From Sphingobium fluviale (lineage in GTDB: Bacteria > Pseudomonadota > Alphaproteobacteria > Sphingomonadales > Sphingomonadaceae), in the NCBI RefSeq assembly GCF_004122115.1, contig NZ_SBKP01000015.1:1-59201 (forward strand): a DNA stretch of 59,201 bases, given 5' to 3'. Within the stretch, counting starts at the first letter, position 1, and the number at the start of each line of letters is the position of its first letter. This document shows, one piece after another, positions 8,207 to 17,083 of this stretch. The translations under genes were made by a program, and so were the position numbers. Under the pieces are notes generated by a model that was not told the origin of the DNA, made no database searches, and saw only the letters and a list, made by a program, of their open reading frames with translations.

Positions 8207-9016
8207 CTACAATGTGCGGCCGCACCTGCCAAGGCTTTCCATTACGAATCTGTAGTCCCGTCGCGTTGCCTCTGCATCGAGGACGGCAAGTCCGCGTGTT
8301 GAGCTGGCTGGCAATGTGTCAGGCAAGCCGCAGGCCAGGCGATACCAGAGCAGCGTGTTGCGCGCAGGAGGAACGGCCGCGTCGTCTACGATCTCGCCAA
8401 GCGAGACGCCCCATCGCGTCGCTTCGGCGGGGCGATGGACGATCGAGAGCGAAACGGGCGCGCCGGTTGTGGTTTTCAGGAATATTTGTGTCTCGCTCTC
8501 GCCCTCGACCGTGCCGGGTACATGAAATGCGTCTCCCACGGCGAGTATGGCGGGGGCGGGGTTGGCGCTCAGAACCTCGCTTGTGACAGCGCGGGTAACG
8601 GTTTCCAGTTCGACACTCCATGGCTGGAGCGCATGTAGCGATATAAGCTGTACGTGGTTTGATTGCTTGCCTGGCCTTGCATACAGCAGAACGGTTGTTC
8701 CACTGCGCGGGCGCTGTGAACCTGCGACTGCGAGAAAGCTCACACGCGGGGCGAGGCCGCCCTCGCCGCGAATCAGCGAATCGATCCTGACCGTAATGTT
8801 GTGGTAACTTCGGGTTGGGAGGGAGGGAGTATCGCCCTTGATTTCCACACTTTTCACGCTTGCTATTCGCGCCTTGGCAATGATGGGTGCCTCGGTCGCG
8901 AGGTCTGCCACGTCTGCATATGACACCATAGCCGCCGCCGGAGCCTTGGCCTTGCCCGGTGCCTGAGAAGGGAGAGAAAAAGCCACCAATATGGACATAA
9001 ATCTGATTATTTTCAT
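8207..9016 (-). CDS. Exported protein of unknown function
   Basis: A 269-residue protein beginning MKIIRFMSILVAFSLPSQAP, a probable signal peptide, then a mature part with the segments VSYADVADLATEAPII and VRIDSLIRGEGGLAPRV. No enzyme motif is recognised; the beta-strand-rich pattern suggests a periplasmic protein. The ATG at 9016 is preferred because the 74 residues encoded by the longer frame (to 9238) look like untranslated leader and lack a signal sequence. It ends 29 bases before hom and may be co-transcribed with it. tonB is divergent, 291 bases away. It is probably a lineage-restricted conserved protein. Confidence 0.65.
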   Translation of the reverse strand: MKIIRFMSILVAFSLPSQAPGKAKAPAAAMVSYADVADLATEAPIIAKARIASVKSVEIKGDTPSLPTRSYHNITVRIDSLIRGEGGLAPRVSFLAVAGSQRPRSGTTVLLYARPGKQSNHVQLISLHALQPWSVELETVTRAVTSEVLSANPAPAILAVGDAFHVPGTVEGESETQIFLKTTTGAPVSLSIVHRPAEATRWGVSLGEIVDDAAVPPARNTLLWYRLACGLPDTLPASSTRGLAVLDAEATRRDYRFVMESLGRCGRTL

Positions 9017-9307
9017 AAGCTTGCGTCCAATTCGGGTGGTATGTAATCTGGCATGGTCAGTCGCCATGTAATCTGCTTTCGATCCGTTCTGTACAGGCCT
9101 TTGCAGCCGGTAGTCACAAATTCTCAATCTGTCGCTGCGCAAAGGCGCACAAAGCGTTTGCTTCCGTCCGTATGCCACGATAGGAAGCGGAGGAATAATA
9201 GTAAACAAGGGGGTGGGGCTTGAGGCATGTGCGCGCATGTGCTTTGTGCCCCTTATCTGAGTGTCGCAGTTTTAATTACAAGTTGAGTTAAGGAGTGTCG
9301 TTGCTGA

Positions 9308-9952
9308 ATGGCCTACGCAGATCACTCGGAGGCATCGAGTAGAACAATCTCGATTATTATCGTCGCCTTGATTCACGTTGTTCTCGGATATGCTTTCGTT
9401 ACCGGACTTGGCATGAAATATGTCAAGAAAGCCGCAGAACAGCTGAACGTGATCGACGTCAAGGATGAGCCGCCGCCGCCAGACGAACCGCCGCCACCTC
9501 CGCCCAAGCCGGCGGATGTGCCACCACCGCCTGTCGTTGCGCCACCTGCCATAGTGCAGACTCCCGCGCCCGCCCCGCAGGTTACGAGTGTGGCGACACC
9601 GCCGCCGCCTGCGCCGGTCATATCTGTCCCGACGCCGGCTCCAGCTCCCCCGCGTCCTGTCGCGCGGGCAACGCCTAAGGGTAAACCCGGTGACTGGGTG
9701 ACGTCTGACGATTATCCCAGTCGCGCTCTGCGCGAGGGCCGCTCCGGCGTTGTCGGCCTGAGGCTTGATGTGGGAGTGGACGGCAGGGTCGCGAATTGCT
9801 CGGTTACTTCATCGAGCGGTCATTCCGATCTTGACGCAACGGCCTGTCAGCTTGTGACGCGCCGTGGCCGCTTCAAGCCTGCTACGGGATCGGATGGCAA
9901 CCCCATGTCCGATAGCTGGTCTAGCCGGTTTGTATGGCGGATACCGGAATAA
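9308..9952 (+). CDS. tonB: Energy transducer TonB
   Basis: A 214-residue inner-membrane-anchored TonB. A single N-terminal transmembrane segment (about 13-33) is followed by an Asp/Glu-Pro and Pro-rich periplasmic spacer (about 50-125, repeated PPPPP and PAP runs). The C-terminal TonB domain (about 135-214) has the family pattern YPSRALREGRSGVVGLRLDV and ends RFVWRIPE. It transmits the proton-motive force to outer-membrane TonB-dependent receptors. It is followed by exbB and two exbD genes on the same strand, so the full transducer is encoded together, as is usual in sphingomonads and xanthomonads, which have many such receptors. Confidence 0.93.
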   Translation: MAYADHSEASSRTISIIIVALIHVVLGYAFVTGLGMKYVKKAAEQLNVIDVKDEPPPPDEPPPPPPKPADVPPPPVVAPPAIVQTPAPAPQVTSVATPPPPAPVISVPTPAPAPPRPVARATPKGKPGDWVTSDDYPSRALREGRSGVVGLRLDVGVDGRVANCSVTSSSGHSDLDATACQLVTRRGRFKPATGSDGNPMSDSWSSRFVWRIPE

Positions 9953-10038
9953 GGTTTATTTGAAGGGCGGTTGAAGCCGGTTTGGCCATCGCCGCCCATC
10001 TTCTTTGGCATTATATTTTGAGAGGGAAGTAGCTAACA

Positions 10039-10797
10039 ATGTTCATTTCTATTGCAGCCGCTGCCGCTGGGGCCGCGCAGGAAAATCCATATGGTCTGAA
10101 GGCCGCGCTCGAAGAGGGCGGTATCATTGCTCAGTCCACGTTCGTCATTCTGGTGGGTATGTCGATTTTCTCCTTCTACATCCTGTTCACCAAGCTGATC
10201 GAGCAGCAGAAGATCATCAGCCAGGGCAAGAAGGTGAAGCAGACCTTCTGGCGCGCCGCCAGCCTCAAGGAGGCCGCTGGCAAGCTGGAGAAGAACACTG
10301 CCTACAAGCAGCTCGTCGATGATGGCCTCGCCGCTCAGGAGCAGCACAGCAAGCTGACCGATCCGGTCGAGGCGCATGACTGGATGCATGGTTCGCTGGA
10401 TCGCTCGGAAGCTGCGATCAACACCAAGTTGAGCGGTGGTCTCGCGTTTCTCGCAACTGTTGGCGCGACTGCACCGTTCGTCGGCCTGTTCGGCACGGTG
10501 GTCGGTATCTATCGCGCACTGATCAAGATCGGTTCTTCCGGTCAGGCGTCGATCGACGCGGTTGCCGGTCCGGTTGGTGAAGCACTCATCATGACCGCGC
10601 TCGGCCTCGTCGTCGCGGTGCCTGCGGTGCTTGCGTTCAACTGGCTGCAGAGCCGCAACAAGGCGATCGCCAAGGACCTTAACGGTTTCTCGGTCGATCT
10701 GCTGGGCTATCTGATGTCCAACGGTCAGGTTCGCCCGACCGTTGCTGCCGCGCCGACCGCCGCTGCGCGTCCGGCTGCTGCTCCGACCAAGGCCTGA
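10039..10797 (+). CDS. exbB: ExbB proton channel subunit (MotA/TolQ/ExbB family)
   Basis: A 252-residue inner-membrane protein with three transmembrane segments. The first is near residues 35-55 (STFVILVGMSIFSFYILFTK); the second and third are in the conserved block FLATVGATAPFVGLFGTVVG ... GPVGEALIMTALGLVVAVPAVLAFNW. These segments are diagnostic for ExbB/TolQ. With ExbD it forms the proton channel that energises TonB. The tail is Ala/Pro-rich and probably disordered. An 86-base gap separates it from tonB, and a strong hairpin lies between it and the first exbD. Confidence 0.95.
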   Translation: MFISIAAAAAGAAQENPYGLKAALEEGGIIAQSTFVILVGMSIFSFYILFTKLIEQQKIISQGKKVKQTFWRAASLKEAAGKLEKNTAYKQLVDDGLAAQEQHSKLTDPVEAHDWMHGSLDRSEAAINTKLSGGLAFLATVGATAPFVGLFGTVVGIYRALIKIGSSGQASIDAVAGPVGEALIMTALGLVVAVPAVLAFNWLQSRNKAIAKDLNGFSVDLLGYLMSNGQVRPTVAAAPTAAARPAAAPTKA

Positions 10798-10803
10798 CCT
10801 GAT

Positions 10804-10845
10804 TGCCGGGTGGTTGTTTCCCCTTGCGGGGAGACAGCCACCGGC
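10804..10845 (+). other. Intercistronic hairpin between exbB and exbD
   Basis: An imperfect inverted repeat begins GCCGGGTGG at 10804 and ends CCACCGGC near 10845; the inner arms are CCCC/GGGG around a TTG loop. There is no T-run after it, so a simple terminator is unlikely. Its position between exbB and the first exbD suggests an mRNA-processing or stability element that could set the higher ExbB:ExbD ratio of the complex. That role is inference. Confidence 0.5.
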
Positions 10846-10901
10846 TCGCACCGGGCTTTATCAAGCCCATGAGAATGATACGAAAAGTAGGATACTGATC
10901 G

Positions 10902-11393
10902 ATGGCAATTAGTGCTGGATCTGGCGGCGGCGATGACAAGCCGATGGCCGACATCAACACGACCCCGCTTGTCGACGTCATGCTGGTGCTGCTCATCATC
11001 TTCCTGATCGCGGTGCCGGTCGTGGTCCAGACGATTGAGCTGAATTTGCCCAAGGTGCCGTTTGAACCGACGACGACCAAGCCGGAGAATGTTTCCCTCT
11101 CCATTAACTCTGGGGCTGACGGTTCATGCCAGGTGTACTGGAACATGACGAAGGTCAATTCGGATGAGCTGCTCAATCGCGCGGTCGCCAAGCTCAAGAA
11201 GGACATTGAGAAGGCCGGGGGTATTGCCAATATGACGGCGGAAGATCTGCCGGAAGTGCATATCCGTGGCGATATCAACACGCCTTGGCGCTGCATTGGC
11301 GGCACCATCTATACCATGCAGTTGGCCGGTTTCCCGAAGGTGGGCTTCATATCCCAGCCTGATCCGGGTTCTATCCGCGTTCAGCGTCTCTAA
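10902..11393 (+). CDS. exbD: Biopolymer transport protein ExbD (first copy)
   Basis: A 163-residue ExbD/TolR family protein. A short cytosolic N-terminus is followed by the single transmembrane helix with the essential aspartate, in NTTPLVDVMLVLLIIFLIAV (about residues 20-40). The periplasmic domain is longer than in the second copy and includes two cysteines, Cys76 and Cys131, that could form a disulfide. It partners ExbB in the TonB proton channel. The following exbD starts 22 bases after its stop. Two unequal ExbD copies after one ExbB are a recurring arrangement in xanthomonads and sphingomonads. Confidence 0.92.
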   Translation: MAISAGSGGGDDKPMADINTTPLVDVMLVLLIIFLIAVPVVVQTIELNLPKVPFEPTTTKPENVSLSINSGADGSCQVYWNMTKVNSDELLNRAVAKLKKDIEKAGGIANMTAEDLPEVHIRGDINTPWRCIGGTIYTMQLAGFPKVGFISQPDPGSIRVQRL

Positions 11394-11414
11394 GCGTTTG
11401 CAGGAGTATTTCCC

Positions 11415-11840
11415 ATGGCTATGAGTGCCGGTTCAGACGATGGTGAGCCGATGATGGATATGAACACGACGCCGTTGATCGACGTCATGCTCGTGCTCCT
11501 CATCATGTTCATCATCACCATTCCGATCCAGACCCACGCGGTGAAGATCGACCTTCCCAATAATAACAACCCGCCGCCGCCAGATGTGATTGACTCGGTC
11601 AAGAACAAGGTTGCGATTGATGCCGCCGGAACCATCACCTGGAACGGCAGCCCGATCGACAAGCTGACTCTGCGCCAGTATCTGCGCGCGGCGATGGCGC
11701 TGCCGGTTGAGCCGGAGCTTCAGTTCGAGCCGGATCGTCAGACCCGCTATGTGACGGTGGACGAGGTTCTCGCGATCATCAAGGCGTCAAAGGTAACGAA
11801 GCTCGGCTTCGTTGGCAACGAGCGCTATTACAACTTCTGA
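11415..11840 (+). CDS. exbD: Biopolymer transport protein ExbD (second copy)
   Basis: A 141-residue ExbD with the transmembrane motif NTTPLIDVMLVLLIMFIITI, including the conserved Asp, and a standard-length periplasmic domain without cysteines. The N-terminus (MAMSAGSDDGEPMMDMNTTP) closely parallels the first copy (MAISAGSGGGDDKPMADINT), so the pair probably arose by duplication. It lies last in the tonB-exbB-exbD-exbD unit and is followed by a strong intrinsic terminator. Confidence 0.92.
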   Translation: MAMSAGSDDGEPMMDMNTTPLIDVMLVLLIMFIITIPIQTHAVKIDLPNNNNPPPPDVIDSVKNKVAIDAAGTITWNGSPIDKLTLRQYLRAAMALPVEPELQFEPDRQTRYVTVDEVLAIIKASKVTKLGFVGNERYYNF

Positions 11841-11884
11841 TGACGGTTTGGGAGGCTTGAGCCTCCTGCCGCATCACGGATGAG

Positions 11885-11910
11885 AGGGAGGCTTCGGCCT
11901 CCCTTTTTTT
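11885..11910 (+). terminator. Intrinsic terminator after the exbD genes
   Basis: A perfect GGGAGGC/GCCTCCC stem (11886-11892 with 11897-11903), extended by an A-T pair, has a TTCG loop and is followed by seven T. This is a textbook rho-independent terminator ending the tonB-exbBDD operon. Confidence 0.93.
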
Positions 11911-11997
11911 GTGATCGACGGTCATGGAAGAAAGGTCTTGTTCGCGCATCTCTTAACGAAATGCTTACGCTGATCTGCGATAGCAGCCCATTGGAGG

Positions 11998-12333
11998 ATG
12001 CGCGAGCCAGCGATGACCTATATCGACCAGACATCACTCAGCCCTGAGGATGCGCCCCGCAAGGCGCGCCACACGGTGCTGATCGGCGTCAAGCTGCGCA
12101 GGCCGGGCGAGACCTGGTTCACCAGCCGCGTCTCCAATCTTTCTGAGACCGGCTTTCGCCTGCACAGCTTCGTCAATCTCAAGCCGGGCATGACGATTTG
12201 GGTAATGTTCTCAGGCTTTGACGGTCGCCGCGCCACGGTTATGTGGACCAAAGGCTCAGAGGCCGGGTGCATGTTTGAGGCGCCACTGCACAAGGCGATC
12301 TATGAGCATATCATGCGGGTTAGCACACACTGA
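11998..12333 (+). CDS. PilZ domain protein
   Basis: A 111-residue single-domain protein. It carries the two PilZ signatures for cyclic-di-GMP binding: an RKARH motif near residues 21-25 (RxxxR) and NLSETGFRL near 48-56 (D/NxSxxG). A small beta-barrel follows, ending GCMFEAPLHKAIYEHI. PilZ proteins act as c-di-GMP receptors in motility, polysaccharide and adhesion control; the partner here is unknown. The ATG at 11998 directly abuts a GGAGG sequence, and an in-frame ATG at 12013 lies 15 bases after it, so the exact start is uncertain by five residues. It is an isolated gene. Confidence 0.85.
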   Translation: MREPAMTYIDQTSLSPEDAPRKARHTVLIGVKLRRPGETWFTSRVSNLSETGFRLHSFVNLKPGMTIWVMFSGFDGRRATVMWTKGSEAGCMFEAPLHKAIYEHIMRVSTH

Positions 12334-12399
12334 CATCTATACAGGTTACGGGAAGCGCATGGCCTCTGTGGGATAGTCATCTCACGGTTTATGGTGTTG

Positions 12400-13317
12400 T
12401 CATGCACTCAACGTGCTCTCGGCTTTGTATTCCATATCTTCTATGTCGCCGAACTGCTCCCGCAGATGGGCAAGCAAAGCGCGGATGTTGGCGGATATGT
12501 GGGGCGTAGGGGCATGGACTAGATAGATGGCCGCTTGTCGCGCTCCTTCGTAGTGCGGCAGGACTTGCACCAGTTTTCCGCAATCCAGCAGTTCTGCTAC
12601 ATCCCAGAGCGAACGCAATGCGATTCCGCACCCCCCGGTCGCCAACTCGCGCGCCACTTCGCTGGAGTTAGTTTTGACGGCGCTGCGTCCATGAAAGGCA
12701 ATCTGTCCCTCTGGTCCTTCGATCTGCCAGGGCAGTTGCCCCTCGGCTGCAAGCAAGACGTGGCGCTCCAGATCGGCAAGGCTTTCCGGTTGCCCCATCC
12801 GCGCAAGATAAGCGGGCGACGCGCACAACACGCGGCGGCTGCCCATCAGCCTGTGGCCGATCAGTCCGGACCCGACATCTACCGCAATTCGGATGGCAGC
12901 ATCATAGGGGCTGGTCAGTAAATCGACGAAGCTGTCGGAAAGGTCTATCGTCAATTCTATGTCGGGATAGGCCTCGGTAAAGCGGGCCAGACAGGGTGCA
13001 AGGTGCATACGGCCAAACGATGTCGGCGCGGTAAGGCGCAGATCGCCCCTGATCAGTTCATGCCTTCCGCTGATCCGCTCTTCGACCGCCGCAAGCGAAG
13101 AACGCAGCGGCAAGAGGGTTTCATACAGGTCCTGCCCGGCAGGGGTAAGGGCTAGGCGCCGTGTCGTACGATTGACGAGGCGTGCCGAGAGACGCTGCTC
13201 CAGGCGTGCCAGGCACTTTGACACTGCCGCCGTGGTGAGCCCGCGCGCACGGGCAGCGGCCGATATGGTCCCTGCCTCTATGATGGAAAGAAACAGCTCA
13301 TAGTCAGGATCGAACAT
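12400..13317 (-). CDS. LysR family transcriptional regulator
   Basis: A 305-residue LysR-type regulator. The winged helix-turn-helix occupies residues 1-60 ([20 protein letters not shown] then [20 protein letters not shown]). The effector-binding domain covers about 88-295 and starts [19 protein letters not shown], which places it in the CrgA/DmlR-like subgroup. It is divergent from malate synthase G with a 95-base intergenic region containing two inverted repeats, so it may control glcB and itself. The inducer is unknown; a C2 acid such as glyoxylate or glycolate would be a reasonable guess, not shown. Confidence 0.93.
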   Translation of the reverse strand: MFDPDYELFLSIIEAGTISAAARARGLTTAAVSKCLARLEQRLSARLVNRTTRRLALTPAGQDLYETLLPLRSSLAAVEERISGRHELIRGDLRLTAPTSFGRMHLAPCLARFTEAYPDIELTIDLSDSFVDLLTSPYDAAIRIAVDVGSGLIGHRLMGSRRVLCASPAYLARMGQPESLADLERHVLLAAEGQLPWQIEGPEGQIAFHGRSAVKTNSSEVARELATGGCGIALRSLWDVAELLDCGKLVQVLPHYEGARQAAIYLVHAPTPHISANIRALLAHLREQFGDIEDMEYKAESTLSA

Positions 13318-13412
13318 TGTTAACTCATTGGATAGGGTGCGTTAAATTATTTCCTACTACCGCACTTTCGCACAACGCGGTAGGCGGTAAACTAGCTATA
13401 TCAGGAGGAAGT
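13318..13412. promoter_or_regulatory. Divergent LysR/glcB promoter region with two inverted repeats
   Basis: The region between the start codons holds a TTAAC/GTTAA pair (13320-13324 and 13341-13345) and a stronger pair CTACCGC/GCGGTAG (13357-13363 and 13377-13383, 13-base spacer). The second has dyad symmetry suitable for a LysR dimer, and the first begins 3 bases before the LysR start codon, where autoregulatory sites are common. AGGAGGAAG at 13403-13411 is the glcB ribosome-binding site. Binding is inferred. Confidence 0.55.
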
Positions 13413-15494
13413 ATGATGACGGCGATGACCACGCGCGCAGGGTTGCAGATAGCACAGGAATTGGCCGACTTCATCGAGCAGAAGGCGCTGCCGGGTACTG
13501 GTCTGGCGCCGGAAGGATTTTGGGCGGGCATGGCGGACATTCTTGCCCGTTTCGCGCCGGAGAATGCGGCGCTGCTGGCGAAGCGCGAGGATTTACAGGC
13601 TAAGATTGACGCGTGGCATCTGGCCCGCGCGGGAAAGCCGCTGGATCAGACCGAGTATCAGGCCTTCCTGCGCGAGATCGGGTATCTGGTGCCAGAACCC
13701 GCGCCGTTCGAGGTGACGAGCGCCAATATTGACGACGAACTCGCCACCATGGCGGGTCCTCAGCTCGTCGTGCCGATCCTGAACGCGCGCTTCCTGCTTA
13801 ACGCAGCCAACGCTCGCTGGGGCAGCTTGTACGACGCGCTGTATGGCACGGACGCAATCCCCGGCAGTGCCCAGGGCAAAGGCTATGACGCCGAGCGGGG
13901 GGCGCAGGTCATCGCCTGGGCGCGCAATTTCCTGAACAGCGCCGTGCCGGGTTGGGAAAAGGCGCTGAGCGGTGAGGAGGGCGCGCCACCATGCGCCCGC
14001 TCCGAGAAGGGCTTTCTGTTCAAGCACAATGGCCTCCACATCGAAGTGGTGGTGGACCGCAACCACCCCATCGGCGCGAGCGATCCGGTGGGAGTTGCCG
14101 ATGTGATCCTCGAATCCGCACTCACCACGATCTGCGACCTTGAGGACTCGGTCGCCGCTGTCGATGGCGAAGACAAGACGCTGGCCTATTCCAACTGGCT
14201 GGGCCTGATGAAGGGTGATCTGGAGGACACGTTCGAGAAGAATGGCGCGATGATGACGCGGCGCATGAATACGGACCGCGCCTACACCGCTGCGGATGGC
14301 AGCACCTTCACCCTGCCGGGCCGCAGCCTGCTGTTCGTGCGCAATGTGGGCCATCTGATGACCACGCCCGCCGTGCTCCTGCCCGATGGCAGCGAAGCGC
14401 CGGAAGGGATCATCGACGGCATCGTCACCTCGATGATCGCGCTGCATGACCTCAACGGCACTGGCGCATACAAAAACAGCCGCACGGGCAGCGTCTATAT
14501 CGTCAAGCCCAAGATGCACGGGCCGGAGGAGGCCGCGTTCGCCAACCGTCTGTTCGACGCGATCGAGGACATGCTTGGGCTAGCGCGCCATACGCTGAAG
14601 ATCGGCGTGATGGACGAGGAACGCCGCACCTCCGCCAACCTTGCCGCCTGTATCGAGGCGGTGAAGCATCGCATCATGTTCATCAACACCGGCTTCCTTG
14701 ATCGCACCGGCGACGAGATGCACACCAGCATGCGCGCCGGGCCGATGATCCGCAAGGGCGACATGAAGACCTCTAGCTGGATCATGGCCTATGAGGATCG
14801 CAATGTGCAGATCGGCCTTGCCTGCGGGCTTTCGGGCAAGGCGCAGATCGGGAAAGGCATGTGGGCCGCGCCGGACCGGATGGCGGACATGCTGGATCAG
14901 AAAATCGGTCACCCAAAGACCGGGGCGAACACCGCCTGGGTGCCGTCTCCCACCGCCGCCGTGCTGCACTCGACGCATTATCACGCCGTCGATGTGTTTG
15001 CCCGCCAGGCCGAGCGCAAGGCCGAGGGCGTGACGGGTCTCGATCCGCTGCTCAGCATCCCGGTCGCGGCGGGCGTAAACTGGTCAGACGAGGAAATCCG
15101 CGCCGAGCTGGACAACAATGCGCAGGGCATATTGGGCTATGTCGTGCGCTGGGTCGATCAGGGCGTAGGCTGCTCCAAGGTGCCGGACATCAACGACATC
15201 GGCCTGATGGAAGACCGCGCGACGTTGCGCATCAGCTCGCAGCATATGGCGAACTGGCTGCTTCACGGCGTGGTGAGCGCGGCCGACATTGACGCCGCGT
15301 TCGCGCGCATGGCCAAGAAGGTCGATGCGCAGAATGCAGGCGATCCGCTGTATCGGCCGATGTCAGGAAATGAGGCCACCAGCCTTGCCTACGGGGCGGC
15401 GCGCGACCTCGTGTTCAAGGGCATCGAGCAGCCATCAGGATACACCGAGCCGTTGCTGCATGCCTATCGGTTGAAGCTGAAAGCCGCGGCGTAA
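13413..15494 (+). CDS. glcB: Malate synthase G
   Basis: A 693-residue malate synthase G, condensing glyoxylate with acetyl-CoA to give malate in the glyoxylate shunt. Family blocks are clear: [13 protein letters not shown], the [20 protein letters not shown] segment, [39 protein letters not shown] and [18 protein letters not shown]. The length matches the G isoform (about 720 residues) rather than the shorter A form. The ATG at 13413 has a strong AGGAGG just upstream; the longer frame has no such support. It is divergent from a LysR gene. Together with acs it would let the cell grow on acetate. Confidence 0.96.
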   Translation: MMTAMTTRAGLQIAQELADFIEQKALPGTGLAPEGFWAGMADILARFAPENAALLAKREDLQAKIDAWHLARAGKPLDQTEYQAFLREIGYLVPEPAPFEVTSANIDDELATMAGPQLVVPILNARFLLNAANARWGSLYDALYGTDAIPGSAQGKGYDAERGAQVIAWARNFLNSAVPGWEKALSGEEGAPPCARSEKGFLFKHNGLHIEVVVDRNHPIGASDPVGVADVILESALTTICDLEDSVAAVDGEDKTLAYSNWLGLMKGDLEDTFEKNGAMMTRRMNTDRAYTAADGSTFTLPGRSLLFVRNVGHLMTTPAVLLPDGSEAPEGIIDGIVTSMIALHDLNGTGAYKNSRTGSVYIVKPKMHGPEEAAFANRLFDAIEDMLGLARHTLKIGVMDEERRTSANLAACIEAVKHRIMFINTGFLDRTGDEMHTSMRAGPMIRKGDMKTSSWIMAYEDRNVQIGLACGLSGKAQIGKGMWAAPDRMADMLDQKIGHPKTGANTAWVPSPTAAVLHSTHYHAVDVFARQAERKAEGVTGLDPLLSIPVAAGVNWSDEEIRAELDNNAQGILGYVVRWVDQGVGCSKVPDINDIGLMEDRATLRISSQHMANWLLHGVVSAADIDAAFARMAKKVDAQNAGDPLYRPMSGNEATSLAYGAARDLVFKGIEQPSGYTEPLLHAYRLKLKAAA

Positions 15495-15507
15495 AGCTGG
15501 AGCAGCG

Positions 15508-15539
15508 CGCCGCAGCGGGTGAGCGTCACCCCTGCGGCG
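15508..15539. terminator. Strong hairpin between convergent glcB and yciB
   Basis: A 14-bp perfect stem with one bulged base joins CGCCGCAG-GGGTGA (15508-15522) to TCACCC-CTGCGGCG (15526-15539), with a 3-base loop. It overlaps the last codons of yciB. There is no T-run, so it may be a barrier to transcription from either side rather than a classical terminator. Confidence 0.45.
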
Positions 15540-16158
15540 GCTCGCCTTGCGCGATGGCCTTTTCGGCCTCGGCGGGTGCGCTCTTGTCCAGCACCAGCCC
15601 ATGCTTCAACAGCATCGGCACATTCGCTGCGGCGAACAGAAACGAGACGATCGTCACGCCCCAGACCTTGAGCGACAGCCAACTGTCGAAGCTGAGGCTG
15701 GCGCGCATGATCTCGTTCGCGACGGCCATGACGATGAAGAAGATCGCCCAGTTGCGCGAAAGCTTGGCCCAGCCTTCCTCGCTGAGGCCGTCGTAAGCCG
15801 CCTGCAGCAGATACTTGAGCAGCGGCTTGCCCCGCGCCAGCCCGCCGAGCAGCATCAATGCGAAGAAGCTGTAGATGATCGTCGGCTTGATCTGAATGAA
15901 GCGCTGATCGTTGAACCAGATCGTCAGCCCACCGAAGAACACCACCAGGACGGCGGAAAGCCAGAGCATGGGCGAGACCTTGCCCAGCTTGACCTTGGAA
16001 ACAAGCACGGCGAGGCTGATCGCGACCATGAAGGCCGCCGTGCCGGCGACCATGCCCAGAAACTTGTAGCCCAGAAAGAAGACCAGCAACGGCCCAAAAT
16101 CCAGCGCAAGCGAAAGATTGGGATTGTGGGCGGGCTTGGTCGGTGTAGCTTCAGGCAT
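15526..16158 (-). CDS. yciB: Inner membrane-spanning protein YciB (intracellular septation protein A family)
   Basis: A 210-residue polytopic inner-membrane protein with about five hydrophobic segments. The family blocks are DFGPLLVFFLGYKFLG near the start and KPTIIYSFFALMLLGG and LSRNWAIFFIVMAVANEIM in the middle. YciB/IspZ is implicated in septation and envelope integrity, but its biochemical activity is unclear. It overlaps the 3' end of ftsY by 8 bases and is the last gene of the dapF-mtaB-ftsY-yciB operon, an order common in alphaproteobacteria. The C-terminal tail after about residue 190 is charged and probably cytosolic. Confidence 0.93.
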   Translation of the reverse strand: MPEATPTKPAHNPNLSLALDFGPLLVFFLGYKFLGMVAGTAAFMVAISLAVLVSKVKLGKVSPMLWLSAVLVVFFGGLTIWFNDQRFIQIKPTIIYSFFALMLLGGLARGKPLLKYLLQAAYDGLSEEGWAKLSRNWAIFFIVMAVANEIMRASLSFDSWLSLKVWGVTIVSFLFAAANVPMLLKHGLVLDKSAPAEAEKAIAQGEPPQG

Positions 16159-17083
16159 AGGCGCTTCCTGCTATGGCTCTTGCCATGTCTGCCGGATCAA
16201 ACGGCCTCAGGTCATCAATGGTTTCTCCGACGCCGATGGCGTGAATGGGCAGGCCGTATTTCTCGGCCGCCGCCACCAGCATGCCGCCGCGCGCGGTGCC
16301 ATCGAGCTTGGTCATCACGAGGCCCGTCACCTGCGCGACATCGCGGAACACCTCAATCTGAGAGAGGACATTGTTGCCCGATGTTGCATCCAGCACCAGC
16401 ACCACATCATGCGGGGAGGCGGGGTCCAGCCTGCCTAAGACACGGCGGATTTTGGCCAGCTCGTCCATCAGCTCTGTGCGGTTCTGCAAGCGGCCTGCTG
16501 TGTCGACAATCAGTATGTCTATGCCCTGCTCGGTCGCCTGTTGCACGGCAGAAAAGGCGAGGCCCGCCGCATCGCCACCCTCCTTGCCAGAGACGATAGG
16601 CACCCCGATGCGCTCAGCCCAGACCTTCAGTTGCCCAATAGCGGCGGCGCGGAACGTGTCGCCAGCGGCCAGCATCACGCTGCGCCCCTGCTCCTGAAAG
16701 CGCTTGGCGAGCTTCGCGATGGTCGTGGTCTTGCCAGAGCCGTTGACACCTATAACGAGGATGACCTGCGGACGGGCGGCCTTGAACTCCAGCGGCTTGG
16801 CCACTGGTTTCAGCACCTTCTCCACCTCGTCGGCGATCACCTCGCGCACATATTCTTCCGTTATCGGTCGACTGTGGCGGGTGTCCTCCAGCCGATCACG
16901 GATGCGCATCGCCATCGCGGGGCCGAGGTCCGAGACGATCAGCGCCTCCTCAATCTCGTCCAGCGTCTGCGCATCCAGCGGCTTGGCAAAAAGGCCGGTG
17001 AGGTTTTCGCCCAGCTTTTCCGACGTGCGCTTGAGGCCGCCGAACAGCTTTTCGCGCCAGCTTTTGGGAGGAGTTTCGCTCAT
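16151..17083 (-). CDS. ftsY: Signal recognition particle receptor FtsY
   Basis: A 310-residue SRP-family GTPase that docks the ribosome-SRP complex at the membrane. A short N-terminal region without the long acidic extension of E. coli FtsY is followed by the helical N domain and the G domain. The G motifs are GVNGSGKTTTIAKLA (G1), DTFRAAA (G2 region), DTAGR (G3) and TKLDGTARGG (G4). The C-terminus FGVGE-type motif reads IHAIGVGETIDDLRPFD. It overlaps mtaB (ATGA) upstream and yciB downstream. Its partner Ffh is encoded at 20.7 kb in the same window but on the other strand. Confidence 0.97.
   Translation of the reverse strand: MSETPPKSWREKLFGGLKRTSEKLGENLTGLFAKPLDAQTLDEIEEALIVSDLGPAMAMRIRDRLEDTRHSRPITEEYVREVIADEVEKVLKPVAKPLEFKAARPQVILVIGVNGSGKTTTIAKLAKRFQEQGRSVMLAAGDTFRAAAIGQLKVWAERIGVPIVSGKEGGDAAGLAFSAVQQATEQGIDILIVDTAGRLQNRTELMDELAKIRRVLGRLDPASPHDVVLVLDATSGNNVLSQIEVFRDVAQVTGLVMTKLDGTARGGMLVAAAEKYGLPIHAIGVGETIDDLRPFDPADMARAIAGSAYA

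Noticed and set aside
6933..8255. Long open frame of 440 codons opposite hom
   Set aside because: It is an antisense shadow of hom, which has full family motifs; the antisense product is His/Arg-rich without recognisable domains. The same applies to long frames opposite pgk, metG, glcB and ffh.
9481..9680. Repetitive CCGCCGCC-rich stretch considered as a repeat array
   Set aside because: It encodes the proline-rich spacer of TonB and is explained by coding sequence.
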